From Marinobacter sp. F3R11 (GTDB taxonomy: Bacteria > Pseudomonadota > Gammaproteobacteria > Pseudomonadales > Oleiphilaceae): a stretch of DNA of 64,000 nt. Under the pieces are notes generated by a model, which was not told the origin of the DNA, searched no databases, and saw nothing but the letters and a program-made list of their open reading frames with translations. The stretch is taken from NCBI RefSeq assembly GCF_003318275.1, contig NZ_QOCH01000015.1:664516-728515 (forward strand), read 5' to 3'. This document shows positions 52,971 to 62,271 of this stretch, in pieces. Position numbers and translations under genes: made by a program. The stretch's first letter is position 1, and each line of letters starts with the position of its first letter.

Positions 52971-53747
52971 TCAGAAGTGGAATTTCACCAATGCACTGAC
53001 TGAGCTCTGATCGTCCATCAAAGTGTCACCCAGACCATACTTGTTGTTCCAGTACTGATACTCGACACCGGCGTAAAGAACGCCAGGCGAGCCCCAGAAG
53101 TTACCCACGTCCATTTTGACCTGTGGAGTGAACTGGAACTCGGACTTATGATCGGATTCTGCAGAGGTCCAGTCGATGTAACCATCGATGAGGAATTTGG
53201 CAGCACCAATATCGAACGGATAGGCCCAGGTTACTGTCAGCTGCTTCTCGTCAGCGACCTGCTCATTATCAACATAGTAAACGCTGGTATTGAAATACAT
53301 GAAGCCAGGAATGTCCCATGCCAGACCGATACCGCCCATATAGTTATTTACCTGGGTGCCGCCGCCAAACTCGTACTGGGCCGCCAGGCGTACGTCTTTG
53401 ATCGGACCAAAGCTGAGATCTTTACCAGTCAGCCAGCTGCCGCTCACGTTGGGCGCGAATTCCCCGTATACGTTATCCGCCCCTTCTACTGAACCCTGAC
53501 CCTGGTCACGGTCGATGAAGAAGAAGGTGCTGCCCCAGTTGTGGGCGGTGGCATTTTCGAAGGTGAAATAAGTCGCCTCGTATTCAAAACCACCATTGCC
53601 GCCTGCGTCGAACTGGACCCCCTGATACTGGTTACTGTGCAGTATGGAGATACTGGAGCCTCCGAAGAACTTCTCAGCGTGAGCAGCAGGAGCGAAAGAT
53701 GCGGCAGCCACACAGCTGGCAATCAATGTTTTACGAAGTGCATTCAT
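52971..53747 (-). CDS. Tsx-like nucleoside-specific outer-membrane channel
   Basis: 258 residues. A signal peptide (24 residues, cleavage after ...APAAHA) is followed by a beta-barrel with alternating aromatic strands (FGGSSISILHSNQYQ, TYFTFENATAHNWGSTFFFID) and a terminal phenylalanine (ALVKFHF) as required for barrel insertion. The segment FEYEATYFTFENATAHNWG is typical of Tsx/OmpK. Tsx proteins pass nucleosides and related solutes across the outer membrane. It sits behind the third BMP-type importer, giving a complete outer-plus-inner membrane route. Confidence 0.88.
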   Translation of the reverse strand: MNALRKTLIASCVAAASFAPAAHAEKFFGGSSISILHSNQYQGVQFDAGGNGGFEYEATYFTFENATAHNWGSTFFFIDRDQGQGSVEGADNVYGEFAPNVSGSWLTGKDLSFGPIKDVRLAAQYEFGGGTQVNNYMGGIGLAWDIPGFMYFNTSVYYVDNEQVADEKQLTVTWAYPFDIGAAKFLIDGYIDWTSAESDHKSEFQFTPQVKMDVGNFWGSPGVLYAGVEYQYWNNKYGLGDTLMDDQSSVSALVKFHF

Positions 53748-53810
53748 GGTTAATCCTCTAGGGTTACTTTCTTCATTACGTTAGGGTTGGAACTCTTCAG
53801 ATCATTATTG

Positions 53811-54731
53811 TTAGCATCCCGGCCGGTATGGCTGACCGAGGGAAAGTGGAGTATTGAGTCGGGTTCGGGCCGGGTTCCAGGACAGTAGAACCAGCATCAG
53901 AATGGTCACCAGATAAGGCAGCATGGCCAGCAACTCCGTGGAGCTTTTCCAGCCCAGCCCCTGAAGCACCAGGTGCAGGATACTGGCCGCACCAAACAGG
54001 TAGGCACCCAGAATCAAGCGCTCCGGCCGCCAGGTAGCGAACACCACCAGAGCCAGGGCTATCCAGCCACGGCCGGCTGTCATGTTTTCCGTCCAGAGCG
54101 GGGTATAGGCCAGGGACAGATATGCACCTGCAAGCCCGGCCATAGCACCACCAAAAGCCACTGCCAGGTATCGCACCAGCAAAACCTGAAGCCCATTGGC
54201 GTTAGCCGCCTCAGGATCCTCGCCAATAGCTCTTAAAAGCAGACCAGCCCGGCTGTAACGCAGAAACAGCGCCACGCCTGCGAAGGCAATAAAAGAGACG
54301 TAAACCAGTGGATCCTGATCGAAGAACACACGACCCAATACGGGAATATCACTCAGCAACGGAATGGCCACCCGGGAAAAGCCCTCAATGGATGAGCCCA
54401 CAAACCCCGCCCCGAGAAATGCACTCAGGCCAGTGCCGAATATGGTCAGAGCCAGTCCTGCTGCGTATTGGTTTGCTGCCAGAGTGACCGCCATGAATGC
54501 AAACAGCAGGGACATACCAATACCGGCCACAATGGCTGCAACAACCCCAACCAACAGGCTCCCACTGGACAGCGCGGCTGCAAATCCAGCCACCGCGCCC
54601 ATCAGCATCATGCCTTCCTGCCCCAGGTTTAGAACTCCTGAGCGCTCACAGATCAGCTCGCCCAGGGCTACCAGTAACAGCGGGGTTCCGGCAACAACAG
54701 TTGCGGCAAGGACATTAACTATCAGTTCCAT
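53811..54731 (-). CDS. ABC importer permease, BMP system, second subunit
   Basis: 306 residues from the ATG at 54731, which has AGGAGG seven bases upstream; a longer frame would start inside the preceding gene. GELICERSGVLNLGQEGMMLMGA and MTAGRGWIALALVVFATW are the conserved blocks. It pairs with the permease at 54733 and the ATPase at 55826. The third importer of this kind in the window, but with no BMP binding protein beside it. Confidence 0.9.
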   Translation of the reverse strand: MELIVNVLAATVVAGTPLLLVALGELICERSGVLNLGQEGMMLMGAVAGFAAALSSGSLLVGVVAAIVAGIGMSLLFAFMAVTLAANQYAAGLALTIFGTGLSAFLGAGFVGSSIEGFSRVAIPLLSDIPVLGRVFFDQDPLVYVSFIAFAGVALFLRYSRAGLLLRAIGEDPEAANANGLQVLLVRYLAVAFGGAMAGLAGAYLSLAYTPLWTENMTAGRGWIALALVVFATWRPERLILGAYLFGAASILHLVLQGLGWKSSTELLAMLPYLVTILMLVLLSWNPARTRLNTPLSLGQPYRPGC

Positions 54732-54732
54732 T

Positions 54733-55839
54733 TCAAGCCTCCTGCGACGCAGTTGTGACTGCCGCACTTAGGGGTTGCAATGCCGCTTTCCTGCGCCGGA
54801 TCCGGTAATGGATAAAGGCATCGCATGTGAGCAGATAAAACAGCAACAGCCCCTGAAACAACCCCGTAACAGCCTTCGGCATATGCATGGCAATCTGCAG
54901 CATTTCTCCACCTATGAAGGTCAGCGCCAGCAAGGCACTGGCCGCAACAATGCCCAGAGCATTCATCCTCCCCAGAAACACAACAATGATCGCGGTATAG
55001 CCGTAGCCAGGAGACACCTGAGGCACCAACTGACCAATAGGACCAGTTACTTCAGAAGCTCCCGCCAGCCCGGCTGTGGCGCCGCCGATCAGAAATGCAA
55101 ACCAGGTCAGACGGCGAACACCAAAGCCGGCAAATTCTGCCGCCCGGTGATCCTGACCAACGACATTCAGCTGGAAGCCAATAAAACTGCGGGCAAACAG
55201 AACCCACACCGCCACCGCAGCCAGCAAGCCGAACGCCAGTCCCAGATGCAAACGGGTACCCGGAATCAGGGCCGGCAGCAGTGCCGAATCGGAAAACATG
55301 ACTGACTGAGGAAAACCGAACCCGAATGGATCCTTGAGTGGTCCGTGCACGGTGAACAAGAGAAGATTCAATGCAATGTAATTGAGCATTATGGTCGTGA
55401 GGATTTCATTGCAGTGCAGATGGGTTTTCAGCCCTGCTGCAATCGCGGCCCAGACCATACCGGCGAGAACACCTGTCAGCAGTACAAGAGGCAACACCCA
55501 GAACCCACTGGATTCCGAGAGTTGTATGGCCATCACGCTGGCACCCAGAGCCCCCATCAGGAAATGGCCTTCAGCACCAATATTCCATACCCTGGCGCGG
55601 TAACACACCGTCAAACCGGCCGCGCACAACAGCAACGGCGCCATTTTCAGGCCCAGCTCCGAGAGCCCTGACAGATCACTGACCGGTGTTATAAAGAAGA
55701 ATTTCAGGCCTTCCACCGGATCTTTTCCCATCACCAGAAACAGCACAAAGCCGGTAATGATGGTCAGAACCAGGGCCAGCAAAGGTGAAGCCCAACGCAT
55801 CAGTGACGATGGAACAGGACGGCGCTCAAGCAACAGCAT
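54733..55839 (-). CDS. ABC importer permease, BMP system, first subunit
   Basis: 368 residues from the ATG at 55839, which has a strong GGGGAGG site; the frame is open back to 55893 but that stretch lies inside the ATPase gene. GLTVCYRARVWNIGAEGHFLMGAL carries the EGx loop with His in place of Gln, and LHCNEILTTIMLNYIALNLLL follows. It overlaps the ATPase gene by 14 bases and lies one base before the next permease's start. Confidence 0.9.
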   Translation of the reverse strand: MLLLERRPVPSSLMRWASPLLALVLTIITGFVLFLVMGKDPVEGLKFFFITPVSDLSGLSELGLKMAPLLLCAAGLTVCYRARVWNIGAEGHFLMGALGASVMAIQLSESSGFWVLPLVLLTGVLAGMVWAAIAAGLKTHLHCNEILTTIMLNYIALNLLLFTVHGPLKDPFGFGFPQSVMFSDSALLPALIPGTRLHLGLAFGLLAAVAVWVLFARSFIGFQLNVVGQDHRAAEFAGFGVRRLTWFAFLIGGATAGLAGASEVTGPIGQLVPQVSPGYGYTAIIVVFLGRMNALGIVAASALLALTFIGGEMLQIAMHMPKAVTGLFQGLLLFYLLTCDAFIHYRIRRRKAALQPLSAAVTTASQEA

Positions 55840-57361
55840 GGGCAACCTCCCCGGATTCAAATTCCCCTGCCATCCACTGTCCAAGCTGCTCAATGTTCAG
55901 CTCCGACGTGGGGGCCAACGGAGACAAACGGCCATCGCAAAGTGCGCCAAGGCGATTACACAGCTGATAAAGTTCATCCAGATCTTCAGAAATCAACAGA
56001 ATGGAGGCGCCTTCATCCCTCAGCCGCACCAGGGATTCATGGATAGCAACAGCTGACCCCACATCAACACCCCAGGTAGGATGGGATGCCACCAGAAGAC
56101 GGGGATTCTGAAGAGCTTCCCGACCAATAATGTACTTTTGCAGATTGCCCCCGGACAGACTTCCGGCAGTGTTGTTTTCACCAGTGCAGCGAACGCCAAA
56201 CCGACGGATTACTTCACGGGAAAACTCCCGGACCCGGCCAGAACGAACCAGGCCCCGACTTACCAGACCCTCCCCGGAGGCAGTCAACAGAGCATTATCA
56301 GCGAGTGACATGTCGGGCACAGCACCTCTCCCAAGGCGCTCCTCCGGCACAATCGCCACGCCCAGTTTCCGACGCTGATCCGGAAACAGGTTAGCGATAT
56401 TCACCCCGTCCAGAGTGATAGTTCCGGTTCCTGTGCGGATTTCCCCGGACAAGGCTTTGAGAAGCTCGTCCTGGCCATTACCGGCAACCCCGGCAATACC
56501 GACAATTTCCCCTTTGTGTAAATCCAGATTCACATTACTGAGACTGGTCCCAAAGGGATCCTTACTCTTCCAGCCAAGACCTCTGATCTCTATCAGAGTG
56601 GCTCCCGGTTCTGCTGCAGTAACCTGGGTAGAAATCGGAGTATCGTCACCCACCATCAGCCGCGCGATGTCGTTAGCTGATATGTCCGCAGGCTGACAAT
56701 CACCACTAACCCGCCCCTGACGCAACACCGTAGCTGTGTGACAGAGGCTACGCACCTCTTCGAGTTTGTGGCTGATAAACAGAATACTGCAGCCTTCTTT
56801 CGACAGCTTTCGCAGCGTCGCAAACAGGGTGGAAACTTCCTGGGGAGTGAGGACCGATGTCGGCTCATCCAGAATCAGCAGGGTCGTTTCCTGAATCAGG
56901 CAACGAACAATTTCCACCCGCTGACGCTCCCCCACCGACAAAGTGCTCACGTAACGTCTGGGATCCAGAGCCATACCGTAGCGCTCGGAAACTTCGCGTA
57001 TACGCTGGTTCAGCCTGGCGCGGTTGCGAGCTTCATCCGGAGGAAGACTGAGCGCAATGTTCTCGGCTACGGTCAGCGTCTCGAACAGTGAGAAGTGCTG
57101 AAACACCATACCAATACCCATACGACGAGCCTGGGCGGGGTTATCCACCCGCACTTCGTGGCCATTCCAGACAATCCGCCCCTGGTCCGGCTGGATCACG
57201 CCATAGATCACCTTCATCAGAGTGCTCTTGCCAGCACCGTTCTCCCCCAGAAGCGCGTGAATCTCTCCCGCGCCTACCGTGAGGTCAATGCCGTCATTGG
57301 CCCGGCACCCCGGGTATTCCTTGACGATGTTTTCCAGTTTCAGGCGTATCGCCGAAGTCAT
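55826..57361 (-). CDS. ABC importer ATPase, nucleoside/nucleobase (BMP) type
   Basis: 511 residues with two ABC domains. Domain 1 has GENGAGKST near 38-46, signature LSVGERQRVEI and LILDEPTSVLTPQE. Domain 2 has GVAGNGQDE and LSGGNLQKYIIG. First gene of the long minus-strand series; preceded by a sigma54-type promoter and a RutR-like operator. Divergent from xdhABC, so importer and xanthine dehydrogenase are controlled from one shared region. Confidence 0.92.
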   Translation of the reverse strand: MTSAIRLKLENIVKEYPGCRANDGIDLTVGAGEIHALLGENGAGKSTLMKVIYGVIQPDQGRIVWNGHEVRVDNPAQARRMGIGMVFQHFSLFETLTVAENIALSLPPDEARNRARLNQRIREVSERYGMALDPRRYVSTLSVGERQRVEIVRCLIQETTLLILDEPTSVLTPQEVSTLFATLRKLSKEGCSILFISHKLEEVRSLCHTATVLRQGRVSGDCQPADISANDIARLMVGDDTPISTQVTAAEPGATLIEIRGLGWKSKDPFGTSLSNVNLDLHKGEIVGIAGVAGNGQDELLKALSGEIRTGTGTITLDGVNIANLFPDQRRKLGVAIVPEERLGRGAVPDMSLADNALLTASGEGLVSRGLVRSGRVREFSREVIRRFGVRCTGENNTAGSLSGGNLQKYIIGREALQNPRLLVASHPTWGVDVGSAVAIHESLVRLRDEGASILLISEDLDELYQLCNRLGALCDGRLSPLAPTSELNIEQLGQWMAGEFESGEVAHAVA

Positions 57362-57408
57362 ACACAGTCCCGTGTTCGTTCTAATGTACCTGGCCAGAAT
57401 TCATAAAC

Positions 57409-57422
57409 TGACCAAACAATCA
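57409..57422. promoter_or_regulatory. RutR-like operator
   Basis: TGACCAAACAATCA: left half-site perfect, right half-site 3 of 6. It is 15 bases downstream of the minus-strand sigma54 -12 box. Confidence 0.45.
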
Positions 57423-57436
57423 ACATTTGAGGTACC

Positions 57437-57452
57437 AGCAATATGCTTGCCA
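57437..57452 (-). promoter_or_regulatory. Sigma54-type promoter of the third importer/allantoin unit
   Basis: On the minus strand TGGCAAGCATATTGCT, GG-N10-GC with near-consensus boxes. It lies 76 bases upstream of the ATG at 57361. Confidence 0.7.
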
Positions 57453-57483
57453 AAAATTAATAAACATCAAAAATCAACGAAAC

Positions 57484-57497
57484 AAACCAATTGGTCA
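57484..57497. promoter_or_regulatory. RutR-like operator overlapping the xdhA promoter
   Basis: AAACCAATTGGTCA: right half-site perfect, left half-site with two changes, and a perfect inner palindrome ACCAATTGGT. It shares bases with the -24 box of the xdhA sigma54 promoter. Confidence 0.6.
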
Positions 57498-57507
57498 GCT
57501 TTTTGCA
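57492..57507 (+). promoter_or_regulatory. Sigma54-type promoter of xdhABC-uraDH-guaD
   Basis: TGGTCAGCTTTTTGCA has GG-N10-GC and a perfect TTGCA -12 box; the -24 box is TGGTC, not TGGCA, because it doubles as operator sequence. It lies 90 bases upstream of the GTG start. Confidence 0.55.
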
Positions 57508-57597
57508 GAAACCTGACAGGACACATTGAGCAGCCTGCCTGTAGCCAAAGGCAGGACACCCCGAAACACCGCAAACAGACTGCTAGCGGAGAGAGCT

Positions 57598-59061
57598 GTG
57601 ATCGAATTCCTTCTAAACGGTCAAATTGAAAAACTTGACCAGGCCGACCCAAATTTGAGCATCCTGGAATGGTTACGCACCAAAATGCGACTTACCGGCA
57701 CCAAGGAGGGATGTGCCTCCGGTGATTGTGGGGCCTGTACTGTCATTACCGGTACACCTGACCAGAGCGGGAGCATCCGCTATCAGGCAATAAACAGTTG
57801 CATCACCTTGCTGGGCAGCCTTCACGGCAAGGAACTCATCACTATTGAAGCCTTCCAGCAGGAGCCGGGGCACCCAGTACAGAGCAACATGGTAGAAATG
57901 CACGGAGCCCAGTGCGGCTTCTGTACACCAGGTATTGTTATGTCCCTGGCCGCACTGCACGCCAACCGTAAAGAAAGTGAGACCAGCAACGGCCAGATTC
58001 TTGAGGCCTTGTCCGGCAACCTGTGCAGATGCACCGGCTACCGGCCCATTATTGAGGCAAGCCACCAGGCAATGGTGGAGGAATGGAAGCCGGATTCGGA
58101 TCATCCAGCCGTGGGAATGGCCAGCAGGCTCCCGGCACCAGAACTGGGGGGCATTCACCAGGACAGCTTTACCCTGAGCTCACCCCAAGGTGCACGCTAT
58201 GACTCACCTGTAAGTCTGGAAGAGCTTCGCACCCTGCGCCGCGAAGCCCCTGACGCTCGGCTGGTAGCAGGCGGCACAGACCTGACGCTGGAGATTACCC
58301 AGCAGCTCAGAACCCTGGACCACCTGATAAGCCTGGAGCGCATACCCGAACTGCAAGGTTGCACCCTGGACGGAAAGGAACTGGTGATCGGCGCTGCCAC
58401 AACTTACCAGCAGTTCCGGGAACCCCTGTGCGCACTCTGGCCGGCTTTTGACTCAATGCTGGACCGTCTGGGATCACTTCAGATCCGTAACAGGGGCACG
58501 CTGGGTGGCAACATCGCCAATGCATCGCCGATTGGTGACATGCCCCCTCCACTGATCGCACTCGGCGCGACACTGGTACTGGATGGCCCCGAAGGCGAAC
58601 GTCGCCTGCCGTTGGAAACGTTCTTCCAGGGTTATAAACAGACCGCTCTCCAGCCTGGCGAGTTCATTCGCTCTGTGCGTGTGCCCGTACCCGAAGCCAA
58701 CGAAAGTCTCTACATCTACAAGGTATCCAAACGCCTGGATGATGATATCTCGGCGGTTCTGGGAGCCTTCCGGCTGACGATCGACAAGGGCGTTGTCCGT
58801 GACTGCCGCCTGGCCTTCGGTGGCATGGCAGCCACCCCTGCGCGGGCTGTTCAGGCAGAGGCCGCCCTGACCGGCCAGCCCTGGAGTGAAGAAACCCTGG
58901 AGACCGCAATTGCAGCCCTGGACAGTGATTTCTCGCCTCTGAGCGATGTTCGTGCCTCCTCCGGCTATAGACTGCAGGTTGCTGGAAACCTGTTAAGACG
59001 CGCCATGCTGGCGTCTACCTCTCTGCCCGGCGAACAACTGATGGTGACCGACTATGCGTAA
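57598..59061 (+). CDS. xdhA: Xanthine dehydrogenase small subunit (2Fe-2S and FAD)
   Basis: 487 residues from the GTG at 57598 (GGAGAG five bases upstream). The frame stays open to a TTG at 57526, but that leader has no similarity to the family. The first domain has CASGDCGACTV near 45-55, the second CGFCTPG and NLCRCTGYRP near 145. The FAD domain has LVAGGTDLTLE near 225 and IRNRGTLGGNIANASPIGDMPP near 300. This is the XdhA layout, in which iron-sulfur and FAD parts are fused. It forms xanthine dehydrogenase with XdhB (hypoxanthine to xanthine to urate). Confidence 0.94.
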   Translation: MIEFLLNGQIEKLDQADPNLSILEWLRTKMRLTGTKEGCASGDCGACTVITGTPDQSGSIRYQAINSCITLLGSLHGKELITIEAFQQEPGHPVQSNMVEMHGAQCGFCTPGIVMSLAALHANRKESETSNGQILEALSGNLCRCTGYRPIIEASHQAMVEEWKPDSDHPAVGMASRLPAPELGGIHQDSFTLSSPQGARYDSPVSLEELRTLRREAPDARLVAGGTDLTLEITQQLRTLDHLISLERIPELQGCTLDGKELVIGAATTYQQFREPLCALWPAFDSMLDRLGSLQIRNRGTLGGNIANASPIGDMPPPLIALGATLVLDGPEGERRLPLETFFQGYKQTALQPGEFIRSVRVPVPEANESLYIYKVSKRLDDDISAVLGAFRLTIDKGVVRDCRLAFGGMAATPARAVQAEAALTGQPWSEETLETAIAALDSDFSPLSDVRASSGYRLQVAGNLLRRAMLASTSLPGEQLMVTDYA

Positions 59062-61408
59062 ACTCCCCCTGAACACACCGGCTCCGGCGCATAGCGCCCG
59101 CGGGCTGGCTGGCCATAGCGTGAAGCACGACAGCGCCTGGAAGCATGTCAGTGGCCAGGCACGCTATATTGATGACTTGCCCACCCCCGAGGGCATGCTC
59201 CACGCAGCTGTGGGCCATAGCGAACAGGCTCATGCCCGCATAGTGTCCATGGATCTGGACGCAGTTCGCCAGTACCCCGGTGTTATTGCCGTGCTTACCG
59301 CAAAAGACGTACCCGGACACCTGGATATAGGGCCGGTTTTTCCAGGCGATCTGGTACTGGCTGACGATATCGTTGAATACATCGGGCAGCCGGTCTTCGC
59401 CGTTGCCGCAACCTCCCATGAAGCGGCTCGCAAGGCAGCAAAGCTGGCGAAGGTTGAGTACGAGGCCCTGGATGCTGTCGTTACCGTTACCCAGGCACTC
59501 GACAAAGAATTCTTTGTTCGTCCCAGCCAGACACAACAACGAGGCCAACCGGAGCAGGCGCTGACACAGGCACCCAATCGCCTCAGCGGAGAACAGTTCG
59601 TGGGTGGGCAGGAGCACTTCTACCTGGAGGGCCAGGCGTCGCTGGCCGAGCCAACCGAAGACAGAGGCATGTTCGTTCATACCTCCAGCCAGCACCCTTC
59701 TGAAGTTCAGAAACTGGTGGCTGAGGTACTGGGACTGCCCATCCACGAAGTTCATGCAGAAGTTCGCAGAATGGGCGGAGGCTTTGGCGGCAAGGAAACC
59801 CAGGCGGCCCCCGTAGCCTGCATCGCAGCGTTGCTGGCCAACGCAACCAACCGGCCGGTGAAATACCGACTGTCCCGCGCAGATGACATGATCCAGACCG
59901 GCAAACGACACGACTTTTACAACACCTACGACATAGGCTTTGATGACGATGGCCTGATCCTTGGTGCTGACCTTATGGTTGCCGGGCGTTGCGGAAATTC
60001 CCCCGACCTGTCCGACGCCATCGTTGACAGAGCCATGTTCCACGCCGACAACGCCTACTACCTGGATCAGGCAAGGGTCACCGGTCACCGCTGCAAAACC
60101 CACACGGTTTCCAATACGGCGTTCCGGGGTTTCGGCGGCCCTCAGGGCATGATGATCATCGAACACGCCATGGACGACATTGCCCGCCATCTCGGCCGGG
60201 ACCCACTCGACATCCGCAAACTCAACCTTTACCGGCCGGGGCGGGATACGACCCACTACGGCCAGACAATTGAACAGCACGTACTCCCGGAACTTGTCGA
60301 AAAACTCGAAGCAAGCTCCGACTATCGCAAAAGGCGCAGCGATATCAAGGCTTTCAATCAGTCCAGCCCGGTACTCAAGCGCGGCCTGGCTCTGACACCG
60401 GTTAAATTCGGGATATCTTTCACCGCCAAACATCTCAACCAGGCGGGCGCCCTGGTAAACATTTACACCGATGGCAGCATCCAGGTAAACCACGGTGGTA
60501 CCGAGATGGGACAAGGCGTGTACATCAAGGTGGCGCAAGTGGTGGCATCAGCCTTTCAGGTCGATATTGAACGTGTAAAGGTATCCGCAACCCGCACCGA
60601 CAAGGTGCCCAATACCTCGCCCACGGCTGCATCGTCAGGTTCTGACCTGAACGGCATGGCAGCGCTGGATGCCTGCGAAAAGCTTATGGCGGGCCTGACA
60701 GAGTTTGCGGCCAGCCACTGGTCCGTAGCGCCAGAGGAGGTGACTTTCACTGATAACCAGGTGCAGATCAACGACCTGAGGATGCCCTGGGCAAACTTCA
60801 TCCAGACGGCATATATGAACCGGGTCCCCTTGTCCTCATCCGGTTTCTACGCCACACCGAAGATTCACTACGATCCCGAAACAGGCACGGGGCACCCGTT
60901 TCTGTACTACTCGAACTGTGCAGCCTGCTCCGAAGTAGTGGTGGATACATTGACCGGGGAATACCGGGTCATGCGCACCGATATCCTTTTCGATGCCGGG
61001 CGTTCGCTGAATCCGGAGATCGATATTGGCCAGATTGAAGGCGGTTTCGTTCAGGGTATGGGCTGGCTCACCACCGAAGAACTGGTTTACAACGATGACG
61101 GCAAGCTGCTGACCACAGGCCCCGCCAGTTACAAAATCCCTGCGGTATCCGACTGTCCGCCGGATCTGCGCGTCGAGTTGCTGCCAGACAGCCCGAACCG
61201 TGAAGCTACGATATTTCATTCCAAGGCTGTGGGCGAACCCCCGCTGATGCTGGGCATCGCCGTATGGAGCGCGCTTCGCGACGCGGTTTCCAGCCTTACC
61301 GGCTACCGCTTCAGCCCACCGCTGGATACCCCTGCAACACCAGAACGGGTTCTGGCTGCAATCACCGCGTGCAAGGCATGGCAGGAACAGCATAGGGAGA
61401 GCGCCTGA
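59054..61408 (+). CDS. xdhB: Xanthine dehydrogenase molybdopterin subunit
   Basis: 784 residues, the usual XdhB length. Motifs are HVSGQARYIDDLPTPEGMLH at the start, EPTEDRG...TSSQHPSEVQ near 205, RRMGGGFGGKETQA near 240, AFRGFGGPQGM near 355 with the active-site Arg, and the catalytic Glu in AVGEPPLMLG near 725. It oxidises hypoxanthine and xanthine to urate. It overlaps xdhA by 8 bases and ends in a one-base overlap with xdhC. Confidence 0.95.
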   Translation: MRKLPLNTPAPAHSARGLAGHSVKHDSAWKHVSGQARYIDDLPTPEGMLHAAVGHSEQAHARIVSMDLDAVRQYPGVIAVLTAKDVPGHLDIGPVFPGDLVLADDIVEYIGQPVFAVAATSHEAARKAAKLAKVEYEALDAVVTVTQALDKEFFVRPSQTQQRGQPEQALTQAPNRLSGEQFVGGQEHFYLEGQASLAEPTEDRGMFVHTSSQHPSEVQKLVAEVLGLPIHEVHAEVRRMGGGFGGKETQAAPVACIAALLANATNRPVKYRLSRADDMIQTGKRHDFYNTYDIGFDDDGLILGADLMVAGRCGNSPDLSDAIVDRAMFHADNAYYLDQARVTGHRCKTHTVSNTAFRGFGGPQGMMIIEHAMDDIARHLGRDPLDIRKLNLYRPGRDTTHYGQTIEQHVLPELVEKLEASSDYRKRRSDIKAFNQSSPVLKRGLALTPVKFGISFTAKHLNQAGALVNIYTDGSIQVNHGGTEMGQGVYIKVAQVVASAFQVDIERVKVSATRTDKVPNTSPTAASSGSDLNGMAALDACEKLMAGLTEFAASHWSVAPEEVTFTDNQVQINDLRMPWANFIQTAYMNRVPLSSSGFYATPKIHYDPETGTGHPFLYYSNCAACSEVVVDTLTGEYRVMRTDILFDAGRSLNPEIDIGQIEGGFVQGMGWLTTEELVYNDDGKLLTTGPASYKIPAVSDCPPDLRVELLPDSPNREATIFHSKAVGEPPLMLGIAVWSALRDAVSSLTGYRFSPPLDTPATPERVLAAITACKAWQEQHRESA

Positions 61409-62271
61409 TGGATCGCCGGCTTAACTGGTACCAGGCCGTTGCCCTGTGTGAAGACCAGGGCGAACCCTATGTTCTGGTGACGGTACTTGGAGTTACAGGT
61501 TCGGTACCCCGTGAGCCCGCCAGCAAGATGGTGGTCACGGGCACGCAGAGCTACGACACCATTGGCGGCGGACACCTGGAATACCGGATCTGCCAACAAG
61601 CAAGGGAACGTCTGGCCAGGAAGGAATTCATCAGCGAAATGGCCAACTTCCCTCTGGGCGCGAGCCTTGGCCAGTGCTGTGGAGGAAGTGTTTCGGTTCT
61701 TCTGGAAGCTCACCCGGGATGCGAACAGGAACTGGTCATTTTTGGTGCCGGTCATGTAGCAAAAGCCCTGGTGACCATTCTTGGCGGGTTACCCTGGAGA
61801 ATAACCTGGGTAGATGAACGTGCCGAGCAGTTTCCGGCTGATTGCCCGGGGAATATCCGCATTCACCACACAGATGATCCTGTCGGTGATGCTCCTGCAT
61901 TGTGTGCCGGCAAACAGGTGCTGATTCTGACCCACAACCACCAACTGGACTTTGACCTCTGCCGCACCCTGCTGACCAGCGGAGACTGCGCAGGTATTGG
62001 CCTGATCGGCTCGGACACCAAGGCCGGGCGGTTCCGCAAACGACTGGATCACCGGGGCTTCAGTGCTGCCGACATTAACAGCATTCGCTGCCCGGTGGGG
62101 CGCGCCGATGTACCCGGAAAACGCCCCATGGAGGTCGCCGTTTCCATCAGTGCCGAACTCCTCAGCCTGACCGCCTCTCATGCTCAGACAACACCAGCAC
62201 GCAGGGGCCTGGCCTGGAAGGAGCTCAAGGGATTGATCAAAAATACTGAGACAGGAGATATCTCGGAATGA
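61408..62271 (+). CDS. xdhC: Xanthine dehydrogenase accessory protein XdhC
   Basis: 287 residues. N-terminal XdhC/CoxI domain with VTVLGVTGSVPREPASKMVV and the conserved CCGG motif (LGQCCGGSV near 90). C-terminal Rossmann part has IFGAGHVAKALV near 115 and IGLIGSDTKAGRFRKRL near 200. XdhC binds and matures the molybdenum cofactor by sulfuration before insertion into XdhB. Its one-base overlap with xdhB keeps maturation factor and enzyme together. Confidence 0.94.
   Translation: MDRRLNWYQAVALCEDQGEPYVLVTVLGVTGSVPREPASKMVVTGTQSYDTIGGGHLEYRICQQARERLARKEFISEMANFPLGASLGQCCGGSVSVLLEAHPGCEQELVIFGAGHVAKALVTILGGLPWRITWVDERAEQFPADCPGNIRIHHTDDPVGDAPALCAGKQVLILTHNHQLDFDLCRTLLTSGDCAGIGLIGSDTKAGRFRKRLDHRGFSAADINSIRCPVGRADVPGKRPMEVAVSISAELLSLTASHAQTTPARRGLAWKELKGLIKNTETGDISE

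Noticed and set aside
57526..57597. Upstream TTG start for xdhA
   Set aside because: The extra 24 residues have no family similarity and the GTG at 57598 has a proper ribosome site; the TTG would also sit close to the predicted start of transcription.
59015..60538. A 507-residue open frame on the minus strand opposite xdhB
   Set aside because: It is the mirror of a strongly conserved xdhB reading frame, shows no domain, and has no ribosome site. Long antisense frames are common in GC-rich DNA.
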